Part shown: in pieces, positions 44,923 through 53,903 of the stretch
Position numbering within the stretch: position 1 is the stretch's first letter
Layout of the letters: each line of letters begins with the position of its first letter
DNA from: Pseudacidovorax intermedius
GTDB taxonomy: Bacteria > Pseudomonadota > Gammaproteobacteria > Burkholderiales > Burkholderiaceae_C
Assembly: GCF_003350475.1 (NCBI RefSeq)
Contig: NZ_QQAV01000003.1
Location: 460,063 to 524,062, forward strand
Direction: 5' to 3'
DNA: 64,000 nt
Program-made: the position numbers and the translations under genes
The notes under the pieces: generated by a model
Told to the model about the DNA's origin: nothing
Seen by the model: only the letters and a program-made list of their open reading frames with translations
The model's database searches: none

Positions 44923-46233
44923 ATGCGATTCACGCAACTTGCTGCAGCCGCCACCGTGGCCGTCATGGCCGCCGTTCCGGCGCACGCACAGACCGAGATC
45001 CAGTGGTGGCACGCCATGAGCGGCCCGCTGGGCGAGTGGGTCAACGACCTCGCCAAGCAGTACAACGAAAGTCAGAAGGAATACAAGGTCGTGCCCACCT
45101 TCAAGGGCACCTATGACGAGTCGATGACGGCCGCCATTGCCGCCTTCCGCTCGGGCAATGCGCCGCACATCCTGCAGGTCTTCGAAGTGGGCACCGCCAC
45201 CATGATGGCCTCCAAGGCCGCCATCAAGCCGGTCGCCGAGGTGATGAAGGAAAGCGGCGTGAGCTTCGATCCCAAGGCCTACATCCCCGCCGTGGCCGGC
45301 TACTACACCGCGCCCAACGGCCAGATGCTGAGCCTGCCCTTCAACAGCTCGACGACGATCTTCTACTACAACAAGGACGCCTTCAAGGCGGCCGGTCTCG
45401 ACCCCGAGAAGGCGCCCAAGACCTGGCCTGAGGTCGTCGCCGCCGCCGCCAAGCTCAAGGCCAGCGGCCACAAGTGCCCCTTCACCACCAGCTGGATCAG
45501 CTGGACGCAGCTGGAGAGCTTCTCGACCTGGCACAACACGCTGTTCGCGACGCGCAACAACGGCTTCGGCGGCACCGACGCACGTCTGGCCTTCAACTCG
45601 CCGCTGCATGTGCGCCACTTCGAGAACCTGGCCAACATGGCCAAGCAGGGCCTGTTCGTCTACAAGGGCCGCGGCAACGTGCCGGACGCCGCCTTCCCGG
45701 CCGGCGAGTGCGCCATGATGACGGGCTCGTCGGGCCTGTATGCCCGCGTGGCCAAGGACGCCAAGTTCGCCTATGGCCTGTCCACCCTGCCCTACTACCC
45801 CGACGTCGAAGGTTCGCCGCAGAACACCGTGATCGGCGGCGCCAGCCTGTGGGTCATGGCCGGCAAGAAGCCCGCCGAATACAAGGGCGTGGCGGACTTC
45901 TTCAAGTTCCTGTCCAACGCCGACGTGCAATCGGCCAGCCACAAGCGCACCGGCTACCTTCCGATCACCCTGGCCGCCTACGAGCTGACCGAGAAGTCGG
46001 GCTTCTACAAGGAGAAGCCGGGCACCGATGTGGCCGTGACGCAGATGATCCGCAAGACCACCGACAAGTCGCGCGGCATCCGCCTGGGCAACTTCGTGCA
46101 GATCCGCACCATCATCGACGAGGAAACCGAACAGATCTGGTCGGGCAAGAAGAGCGCCAAGGAAGCGCTGGACGCCGCGGTGCAACGTGGCAACGAGCAG
46201 CTGGAGCGTTTCCAGAAGGCGAACCGGAGCTGA
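44923..46233 (+). CDS. ugpB: sn-Glycerol-3-phosphate-binding protein UgpB
   Basis: UgpB is the periplasmic receptor for glycerol-3-phosphate and its diesters. It has 436 residues with a signal peptide ending AHAQT, then TEIQWWHAMSGPLGEWVNDLA, the family opening. Later segments such as KGRGNVPDAAFPAGECAMM and NTVIGGASLWVMAGKKP fit the UgpB group. AGGAG lies at a normal distance from the ATG. It leads the ugpBAECQ locus, which is complete here. Confidence 0.94.
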   Translation: MRFTQLAAAATVAVMAAVPAHAQTEIQWWHAMSGPLGEWVNDLAKQYNESQKEYKVVPTFKGTYDESMTAAIAAFRSGNAPHILQVFEVGTATMMASKAAIKPVAEVMKESGVSFDPKAYIPAVAGYYTAPNGQMLSLPFNSSTTIFYYNKDAFKAAGLDPEKAPKTWPEVVAAAAKLKASGHKCPFTTSWISWTQLESFSTWHNTLFATRNNGFGGTDARLAFNSPLHVRHFENLANMAKQGLFVYKGRGNVPDAAFPAGECAMMTGSSGLYARVAKDAKFAYGLSTLPYYPDVEGSPQNTVIGGASLWVMAGKKPAEYKGVADFFKFLSNADVQSASHKRTGYLPITLAAYELTEKSGFYKEKPGTDVAVTQMIRKTTDKSRGIRLGNFVQIRTIIDEETEQIWSGKKSAKEALDAAVQRGNEQLERFQKANRS

Positions 46234-46333
46234 TGCCCTCCGCCCGGCTCGCGGCATGCCAGCGGCCTTCGCCTGCCCGTCCCAACCGGCGGGCAGTCGA
46301 GCTGCCGGCAAGCTGACACCGCAGTAGACTCGC

Positions 46334-46369
46334 ACGCCCGCGCTGACGCCAGCCGGGCGTTTTCGTTTT
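46334..46369 (+). terminator. Terminator-like hairpin between ugpB and ugpA
   Basis: ACGCCCG at 46334-46340 pairs with CGGGCGT at 46354-46360 (seven base pairs), followed by TTTCGTTTT. It lies 101 bases after the ugpB stop and ten bases before the ugpA start. This would lower transcription of the permease genes relative to the receptor. Confidence 0.6.
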
Positions 46370-46378
46370 CAGAGCCCC

Positions 46379-47260
46379 ATGGAAAAACGCGTCCTCTTCC
46401 GATCCTCCTGGCTGCCCTGGGTGCTCATCGCGCCGCAGATGGCGGTGATCCTGGTCTTCTTCTTCTGGCCCGCCAGCCAGGCAGTGCTGCAGTCGATGCA
46501 GAGCGAGGACGCCTTCGGCACGTCGACCGTGTTCGTGGGGCTGGAGAACTTCCAGCACCTGTTCCAGGACCCGGCCTACATCGAGTCCTTCAAGGTCACG
46601 GCCATCTTCTCGGTGCTGGTGGCCGGCTGCGGCATCGCGCTGTCGCTGGTGCTGGCCATCTTTGCCGACCGCATCCTGCGCGGGGCGCTGGCATACAAGA
46701 CCTTCCTGATCATTCCCTATGCCGTGGCACCCGCCGTGGCGGGGGTGCTCTGGGTGTTCATGTTCTCGCCCTCCATCGGCGTCGTGGCCTACGGCCTGCG
46801 CAAGATGGGCTACGACTGGAACCACCTGATCAACTCCAACCAGGCGCTGTCGCTGATCGTGGTCGCGGCGGTGTGGAAGCAGATCTCCTACAACTTCCTG
46901 TTCTTCCTGGCCGGCCTGCAGTCGATACCGAAGGCGCTGATCGAGGCGGCCTCCATCGACGGCGCCGGGCCGCTGCGACGCTTCTGGACCATCCAGTTCC
47001 CGCTGCTGTCGCCCACCACCTTCTTCCTGCTCGTGATCAACGTGGTGTATGCCTTCTTCGACACCTTCGCGCTGGTGCATGCCACCACCGAGGGCGGCCC
47101 GGGGCGCGACACGGCCATCCTGGTCTACAAGGTCTGGCATGACGGCTTCCGCGCGCTCGACCTCGGCGGCTCGGCCGCGCAGTCGGTGGTGCTGATGCTG
47201 ATCGTGGTTGCGCTGACGGTGGTGCAGTTCCGCTACGTCGAGAAGAAGGTGCAGTACTGA
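46379..47260 (+). CDS. ugpA: Glycerol-3-phosphate ABC permease UgpA
   Basis: UgpA is one of two membrane subunits of the Ugp importer. The 293-residue protein has six hydrophobic helices and the permease loop [20 protein letters not shown] (EAA motif). The start [14 protein letters not shown] directly follows a terminator-like hairpin. It is followed by ugpE after a gap that holds one copy of the intergenic repeat. Confidence 0.95.
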   Translation: MEKRVLFRSSWLPWVLIAPQMAVILVFFFWPASQAVLQSMQSEDAFGTSTVFVGLENFQHLFQDPAYIESFKVTAIFSVLVAGCGIALSLVLAIFADRILRGALAYKTFLIIPYAVAPAVAGVLWVFMFSPSIGVVAYGLRKMGYDWNHLINSNQALSLIVVAAVWKQISYNFLFFLAGLQSIPKALIEAASIDGAGPLRRFWTIQFPLLSPTTFFLLVINVVYAFFDTFALVHATTEGGPGRDTAILVYKVWHDGFRALDLGGSAAQSVVLMLIVVALTVVQFRYVEKKVQY

Positions 47261-47280
47261 TGATGAGGCCCGCCCCCAGT

Positions 47281-47390
47281 CTTCGCGCACTTCGTGTCGC
47301 TTCGCCACCCCCCTCACGGGGGCACACCCAGCGGCCTGGCGAAGCCAGTTCCGCGGGTGCCGCGCGCGTGGCCTGCTCCGCGGCCTTCGG
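47281..47390 (+). repeat. Intergenic repeat, copy A
   Basis: Between ugpA and ugpE. It contains GCGCACTTCGTGTCGCTTCG, then CCCCCCTCACGGGGG, GCGGCCTGGCGAAGCC, AGTTCCGCGGGTGCC and GTGGCCTGCTCCGCGGCC. The same order occurs in copy B (48283) and, inverted, copy C (10266). The CCCCC/GGGGG arms make a hairpin. Confidence 0.7.
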
Positions 47391-47419
47391 AATCCTGACC
47401 CACCTGCTGGAGTCGCATC

Positions 47420-48271
47420 ATGGTTGAGCGCCGCCCGGGCCTGACGGTCCTTTCGCATGTGGTGCTCCTGCTGGGCATCCTGATCATCGCCTTCCCGATC
47501 TACCTGGCCTTCGTGGCCTCGACGCACACGCGCGACGAGATCGTGCAGGTGCCCATGCCGCTCACGCCCGGCAAGCACCTGATCGAGAACTACACCGCCG
47601 CCCTCACCGGCACCGCCGAGACGCAGGGATCCAAGGCGGCCGTGGGTCGCATGATGTGGGTGAGCCTGGTCACGGCACTGGTGATCGCTATCGGCAAGAT
47701 CGCCATCTCGCTGCTGTCGGCCTTCGCCATCGTGTACTTCCGCTTCCCGTTCAAGAAGCTCGTCTTCTGGATGATTTTCGTGACGCTGATGTTGCCGGTG
47801 GAGGTGCGCATCCTGCCCACCTACAAGGTCCTGTCGGACCTCAACATGCTCAACACCTATGCGGGCCTGACGGTGCCGCTGATCGCCTCGGCCACGGCCA
47901 CCTTCCTGTTCCGGCAGTTCTTCCTGTCGGTGCCGGACGAGTTGGTCGAGGCAGCGCGCATCGATGGCGCGGGACCGATGCGCTTCTTCAAGGACGTGCT
48001 GGTGCCGCTGTCGCAGACCTCGATCGCGGCGCTGTTCGTCATCCAGTTCATCTACGGCTGGAACCAGTACCTCTGGCCGCTGCTGGCCACGACCACCGAG
48101 GACATGTATCCGGTGGTGATCGGCATCAAGCGGATGATCGCCAGCGGCGATGCGGCCAACGACTGGAACATCATCATGGCCACGGCGATCCTGGCGCTGC
48201 TGCCGCCGGCCGTGGTGGTGGTGCTGATGCAGAAGTGGTTCGTCAAGGGCCTCGTCGACACCGAGAAATGA
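47420..48271 (+). CDS. ugpE: Glycerol-3-phosphate ABC permease UgpE
   Basis: UgpE is the second membrane subunit of the Ugp importer. It has 283 residues, six membrane helices, and the EAA-type loop EAARIDGAGPMRFFKDVLVP. A ribosome site is weak. It lies after repeat copy A and before copy B, so it is flanked by two copies of the repeat. Confidence 0.95.
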   Translation: MVERRPGLTVLSHVVLLLGILIIAFPIYLAFVASTHTRDEIVQVPMPLTPGKHLIENYTAALTGTAETQGSKAAVGRMMWVSLVTALVIAIGKIAISLLSAFAIVYFRFPFKKLVFWMIFVTLMLPVEVRILPTYKVLSDLNMLNTYAGLTVPLIASATATFLFRQFFLSVPDELVEAARIDGAGPMRFFKDVLVPLSQTSIAALFVIQFIYGWNQYLWPLLATTTEDMYPVVIGIKRMIASGDAANDWNIIMATAILALLPPAVVVVLMQKWFVKGLVDTEK

Positions 48272-48282
48272 GCCCACCCCCG

Positions 48283-48375
48283 TTTCTTGCTCACTTCGTG
48301 TAGCCGAATCCCCCCTCAAGGGGGCGACACCGACGGCCCGGCGGAGCCGGTTCCGTGGTGTCTCCCGCCTGCAGC
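48283..48375 (+). repeat. Intergenic repeat, copy B
   Basis: Between ugpE and ugpC. It shows TTGCTCACTTCGTGTAGCCG, CCCCCCTCAAGGGGG, GACACCGACGGCCCGGCGGA, GCCGGTTCCGTGGTGTC and a short hairpin after it. The arms CCCCC and GGGGG flank TCAA. It is the second direct copy in this operon. Confidence 0.7.
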
Positions 48376-48414
48376 GGGCCACCTCCAACGTTGCAACCTA
48401 TTTCCAGTTCTTTT

Positions 48415-49422
<1,008 letters not shown>

Positions 49423-49470
49423 CACCCCCATGCCGCTTCGCGGCCTGCTGAGTGAACTCCAAGGTAAGCC

Positions 49471-50217
49471 ATGAACCTCCTGCATCCCTGGCCCTATCCC
49501 CGCTGGATCGCCCACCGCGGCGCCGGCAAGCTCGCGCCGGAGAACACGCTGGCCGCCTTCCGGCTCGGCGCGGAATACGGCTATCGCATGTTCGAGTGCG
49601 ATGCCAAGCTCAGCCAGGATGGCGTGATCTTCCTGATGCACGACGCCACGCTAGGGCGCACGACCGGCATGCCTGGCATCGGCGGCGATCAGCCGTGGAC
49701 CGCGCTGTCTCAGCTCGACGCGGGCCGCTGGCATTCGCGGCGCTACGCGGGCGAGCCGCTGCCCACGCTGGCCGCGCTGGCGCGCTTCTGCCTGGCGAAC
49801 GGCCATCTGCTCAACATCGAGATCAAGCCCACGCCCGGGACCGACGCTGAGACCGGTGCCGCCGTGGCGCGCGAGGCCGCGCGGCTGTGGACCGATGCAG
49901 CCGTGCCGCCACTGCTCAGCTCCTTCCGCCCCGATGCGCTTGCGGCTGCACGCGATGCGGCGCCGGCCTTGCCGCGGGCCCTGCTGCTCGACACCATGCC
50001 CGGCGACTGGCTGGACATCGCCCGCCAGCTCGGCTGCGTGGCCATCGTCTGCAACCACGCGCTGTGGGATGCGCAGACCGTGGCCGACGCCCGCGCCGCC
50101 GGCTTCCGGCAACTGAGCTACACGGTGAACGACGAATGGGCGGCGCAGCGGCTCATCGATCTGGGCACCGACGGCATCATCACGGATCGGGTCGACCTGT
50201 TCTCGCCGGCGGGCTGA
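49471..50217 (+). CDS. ugpQ: Glycerophosphodiester phosphodiesterase UgpQ
   Basis: UgpQ hydrolyses glycerophosphodiesters to glycerol-3-phosphate and an alcohol. The 248-residue protein has the GDPD signature IAHRGAGKLAPENTLAAF and the metal-site ECDAKLSQDGVIFLMHD, and ends with a TDRVDLF segment. It has no signal peptide, so it acts in the cytoplasm on diesters imported by UgpBAEC. It closes the locus. Confidence 0.95.
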   Translation: MNLLHPWPYPRWIAHRGAGKLAPENTLAAFRLGAEYGYRMFECDAKLSQDGVIFLMHDATLGRTTGMPGIGGDQPWTALSQLDAGRWHSRRYAGEPLPTLAALARFCLANGHLLNIEIKPTPGTDAETGAAVAREAARLWTDAAVPPLLSSFRPDALAAARDAAPALPRALLLDTMPGDWLDIARQLGCVAIVCNHALWDAQTVADARAAGFRQLSYTVNDEWAAQRLIDLGTDGIITDRVDLFSPAG

Positions 50218-50333
50218 CCGCCTGATCGTCTGGCGCCCCTTCGCGCTTGAAGGGTGCAGGCCTCGGGGGGCGATCGCATGCGATGCCCCACGCTGCCAGC
50301 GCCGGCCGACAGGCCCCGCAGACCGCGCTGCCT

Positions 50334-52799
50334 ATGATCCAGCGGATGCGCCCGACTCCGCGTCTTCTCTTCCTCTTCGCCCTCTGGCTGGCCTTGTGGA
50401 CGGGCCTGCCCCACCTGCCAACGGCCTGGGCCCAGCCCGCCTCCGGCGCCTCGACCCCCGCCACGCAGGCCGATGCGCCGGCCGACATTGCCACGCTGCG
50501 ATCCCAGCTCACGGCCCTGCCCAAATCGGCCGAGACGAGCGACGAGGCCCGCCTTCTGGTGCGCCAGGTCGACGCCATCGGCACCGCGGCGCAGAAGCTG
50601 ATCGACCTGCGCACGGGCCAGCTCAACGACCTGAACGCCCGCCTGGGTGAGCTCGGACCGGCACCGGCAGCCGGGACCACCGAAGACCCCGACATCACCC
50701 GCCAGCGCGCCACGCTCACGCGCGAGCGCAATGGCGTCGACGCCGACATCCGCCTGGCGCGACTGGTGGTGGTCGATGCCCAGCAGCGCGCCACCGAACT
50801 GCTGAACAAGCGCCGCCAGGACTTCGAGGCGCGCCTGACCGAACGCACCGCCTCGCCCTTGTCGCCGGTGTTCTGGCGCGCAATCGCCGACGCCTGGCCG
50901 GACGACCGCGACCGGCTGGCACCGCTGCTGGCCGAACTGCGCACGGCCGCCGCCGCAGCGCTGTCGCCCGAGAACCGCGGCGTGGTACTGGGCGCATTGC
51001 TGCTGGCACTGGGGGTGATCACGCTCGGCAACATGCTGGCCGAGCGCGGCCTGGTGGCGCTGGCGCAGCGCATCCTGCCCGGCGGCCGTCTGCGGCGTTC
51101 GCTGCTGGTGATCGCCGTCGTGCTCGTCAACATGCTGCTGGTGGCGCTGGCCCTGCACGGCTTCCGCGCACTGCTCGAAGACCGGCAACTGCTCGGCGAG
51201 GCGGCGCGGGAGATGGTGAAGGAGCTGATCGGCGTCGCGCTGTTCATGACCTTCGTGCTGAGCCTGGGCCGCGCCCTGCTGGCGAACGCGCGGCGCTCCT
51301 GGCGGTTGCCGCCCATCGCGGACGCCATGGCGCTGCGGCTGCGGCCCTTTCCTTTGCTGGTCGCCATCGTCGGCGCACTGGTCTGGATACCGGCGCAGGT
51401 GAATGCGCTGGTGGAGGCCAGCTATGCGGCGCTGCAGGCGACGCAGGCGGCCACCGCCGCAGCCCTGACGATGCTGGTGGCCCTGCTGATGTTCCGGCTG
51501 CGGCCGGCCGCGACGGGCGGCGCCGTTGGCGCGGCCCAGGCCGCCGCCCCCGACGCGGCCCGCCCGGCCGATGCCGGTGATGGCACCTCGGCCACCCAGA
51601 CGATCCGGCCGGTATGGGTCGGCCTGCTGCGTGGCCTGGTCGGCGTGGTGCTGCTGGCCGTGGTGGCGCTGCTCGTCAGCGGCTACGTGGCGCTGGCCAG
51701 CCTGGTGGCCAGCCAACTGATCTGGACCGGCATCGTGGGCTGTGCCTTCTACGTGCTGTTCAAGTTCGTCGACGACCTGTGCATGGCGCTGCTCGCGGCG
51801 CGCAGCGCCACCGGGCAGAGGCTGGCGGCCAGCTTCGGCCTGCAGCCCACGCGGCTGGACCAGGCCGCGGTGCTGCTGTCGGGCGTGTTGCGGCTCGCGC
51901 TGTTCTTCTATCTCGTCATCACGCTGATGGCGCCGCTGGGCACGGGCCCGGAAGAAGTGGTGCAGCGCTCGGGCCAGTTCGGCAGCGGCCTTCAGGTGGG
52001 CGAGTTCCAGTTCGTGCCCGCGGCCCTGTTCAGCGCCCTGGCGGTGTTGGTGGCCGGCTTCATCGCCCTGCGGGTGCTGCGCGTCTGGCTGGACACGCGC
52101 TACTTCCCGGCCTCGGGCCTGGAGCCCGGCATGCGCAGCTCGCTCACCACGCTGCTGGGCTATGCGGGCGGTGTGCTGGTGGTGGCGATGGCGCTGTCGG
52201 CGCTGGGCATCGGCATCAACCGCATCGCCTGGATCGCCAGCGCCCTGTCGGTGGGCATCGGCTTCGGCCTGCAGGCCATCGTGCAGAACTTCATCTCGGG
52301 CCTGATCCTGCTGGCCGAGCGGCCGGTGAAGGTGGGCGACTGGGTCGTGCTGGGCACCACCGAGGGCGATGTGCGTCGCATCAATGTGCGCGCCACTGAG
52401 ATTCAGCTGGCCGACCGCTCCACGGTGATCGTGCCTAACTCGGAGTTCATCACCAAGACCGTGCGCAACATGACGCTGGCCAATGCCGAGGGCCGCGTGC
52501 TGATCCGCCTGCCGATGCCGCTGGCCAGCGATGCGCGCCATGTGCGCGAGCTGATGCTGGCGGCCTGTGCGGCGCATCCGTCCATCCTGCCGACGCCGGC
52601 ACCGTCGGTGTCGCTCGAAGGCATCGAGAACGGCATGCTGATTTTCCAGGCCATCGCCTACGTCAACAGCCCGCGCGTGGCCGGCGGGGTGAAGAGCGAC
52701 CTTCTCTTCACCATGCTGGAGGACTTCAAGCGCGCCGGCCTGCCGCTGGTCACGCCGGTGGTGGCGGCAACGCCGCCGGCGCCCGCGCCGCTGGCCTGA
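50334..52799 (+). CDS. MscS-family mechanosensitive channel with DUF3772 domain
   Basis: This is a large inner-membrane channel of 821 residues. It has a signal peptide (LLFLFALWLALWTGLPHLPTAWA), a periplasmic helical DUF3772-like domain (about residues 40-200) and some ten membrane helices. The C-terminal MscS core shows VGIGFGLQAIVQNFISGLILL for the pore helix and beta domain, then VIVPNSEFITKTVRNMT. It would release ions under osmotic downshift. Starts at 50334 or 50346 are equally possible, with no strong ribosome site. It converges with the Bug gene. Confidence 0.88.
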   Translation: MIQRMRPTPRLLFLFALWLALWTGLPHLPTAWAQPASGASTPATQADAPADIATLRSQLTALPKSAETSDEARLLVRQVDAIGTAAQKLIDLRTGQLNDLNARLGELGPAPAAGTTEDPDITRQRATLTRERNGVDADIRLARLVVVDAQQRATELLNKRRQDFEARLTERTASPLSPVFWRAIADAWPDDRDRLAPLLAELRTAAAAALSPENRGVVLGALLLALGVITLGNMLAERGLVALAQRILPGGRLRRSLLVIAVVLVNMLLVALALHGFRALLEDRQLLGEAAREMVKELIGVALFMTFVLSLGRALLANARRSWRLPPIADAMALRLRPFPLLVAIVGALVWIPAQVNALVEASYAALQATQAATAAALTMLVALLMFRLRPAATGGAVGAAQAAAPDAARPADAGDGTSATQTIRPVWVGLLRGLVGVVLLAVVALLVSGYVALASLVASQLIWTGIVGCAFYVLFKFVDDLCMALLAARSATGQRLAASFGLQPTRLDQAAVLLSGVLRLALFFYLVITLMAPLGTGPEEVVQRSGQFGSGLQVGEFQFVPAALFSALAVLVAGFIALRVLRVWLDTRYFPASGLEPGMRSSLTTLLGYAGGVLVVAMALSALGIGINRIAWIASALSVGIGFGLQAIVQNFISGLILLAERPVKVGDWVVLGTTEGDVRRINVRATEIQLADRSTVIVPNSEFITKTVRNMTLANAEGRVLIRLPMPLASDARHVRELMLAACAAHPSILPTPAPSVSLEGIENGMLIFQAIAYVNSPRVAGGVKSDLLFTMLEDFKRAGLPLVTPVVAATPPAPAPLA

Positions 52800-52890
52800 G
52801 CGCCAGAGCGTCGCGGCAGGGCCGGAACGGAGGGGCGTGCCGCGATCGATCGGGCTTGTGCTCGGCAGGAACGCGCCGCGGGCGCGCCGC

Positions 52891-53859
52891 TCACTCCGGC
52901 CGGTAATCCATCATCCGGATCGTCTCGCCGAAGCGCTGCCAGTCCGACTTGACCAACTGTGCGAATTCGGCCGGCGGCGCGCCACCCGGCGCAAAGCCGA
53001 CGTTGAGGTACAGGTCGCGCATCTGCGGCGCGGCGATGGCGCGGGCGATCTCATTCTGGAGGTGAGCGACCGCGTCGGAAGGCGTGCCGCGGGGCGCGAA
53101 GACGCCGATCCAGCCATCCATCTCCACGGAGGGATGACCCAGTTCCCGGATGGTGGGCACCTCAGGAAAGGCCGGCAGGCGCTTGGGCCCCAGATAGGCC
53201 ATGGCCTTGAGGCGCCCGGCCTTGATCAACTGCCCCACCGAGCCAGCCGCTGGTCCCCAGCCCAGCGCGACCTGCCCGCCAGCGATGTCGCGCACCTGGT
53301 CGCCCGAGGCCTTGTAGTGCACGGCCACCATGTCCACGCCCAGCGACTTCGCCAGCAGCACGCCGCCGAAATGCGAGATGGTGCCGGGGCTGTAGGTGCC
53401 ATAGCTCACGCTGCCCTTGGGCTGGGCCTGCAACCATTTGGCCAGACCCGCGAAGTCGTTAGCCGGCATCGACGGGCCGGTCAGCAGCAGCAGACTCCCG
53501 CGGCCCATGTCCGTCACGGGCATGAGATCGGTGAGCGTGTTGTACGGCCAGCTCGGATAGGCCTGCGGATTGATGACCACGCCGGCCTGGACCGTCACCA
53601 GCAGCGTGTTGCCGTCCGGCGGGCTGCTGGCCACCACCTGTCCGCCGATGCGGCCCTGGGCGCCGGCGCGGTTCTCGACCAGAACCGGTCGGCCCAGGCT
53701 CTGGCCCAGGCGCTCGGCCAGGGGCCGCAACAGCGCATCCATGCCGCCGCCGGGCTGGTCGGTGGTGACGATGCGCAGGGGCGTCTGCGCCCGCGCCGGC
53801 AGGGGCGCGAAGGCAGGCAAGGCCGCCAGGCCGGCGGCAAGCAGTTCTCGGCGTTGCAT
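52891..53859 (-). CDS. Bug-type substrate-binding protein (sulfate-ester cluster)
   Basis: This 322-residue periplasmic receptor has a short signal (MQRRELLAAGLAALPAFAPL, ending PARAQT) and the Bug pattern PLRIVTTDQPGGGMDALLRP, with SYGTYSPGTISHFGGVLLAK and EFAQLVKSDWQRFGETIRM near the end. GGAG precedes the ATG at 53859. No TctAB permease is near, so it is an orphan. It follows an arylsulfatase by 44 bases on the same strand and might bind an organic acid or a sulfated compound from this pathway. The ligand is inferred only from position. Confidence 0.87.
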   Translation of the reverse strand: MQRRELLAAGLAALPAFAPLPARAQTPLRIVTTDQPGGGMDALLRPLAERLGQSLGRPVLVENRAGAQGRIGGQVVASSPPDGNTLLVTVQAGVVINPQAYPSWPYNTLTDLMPVTDMGRGSLLLLTGPSMPANDFAGLAKWLQAQPKGSVSYGTYSPGTISHFGGVLLAKSLGVDMVAVHYKASGDQVRDIAGGQVALGWGPAAGSVGQLIKAGRLKAMAYLGPKRLPAFPEVPTIRELGHPSVEMDGWIGVFAPRGTPSDAVAHLQNEIARAIAAPQMRDLYLNVGFAPGGAPPAEFAQLVKSDWQRFGETIRMMDYRPE

Positions 53860-53903
53860 GGTTGTCTCCTGTCGTTGTGTTGTTCCACGGGCGATGCGAT
53901 GGG

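Noticed and set aside
50118-52577. An 819-codon minus-strand frame opposite the MscS-type gene
   Set aside because: It is His/Gln/Arg-rich with no recognisable domain, and the plus strand encodes a clear channel.
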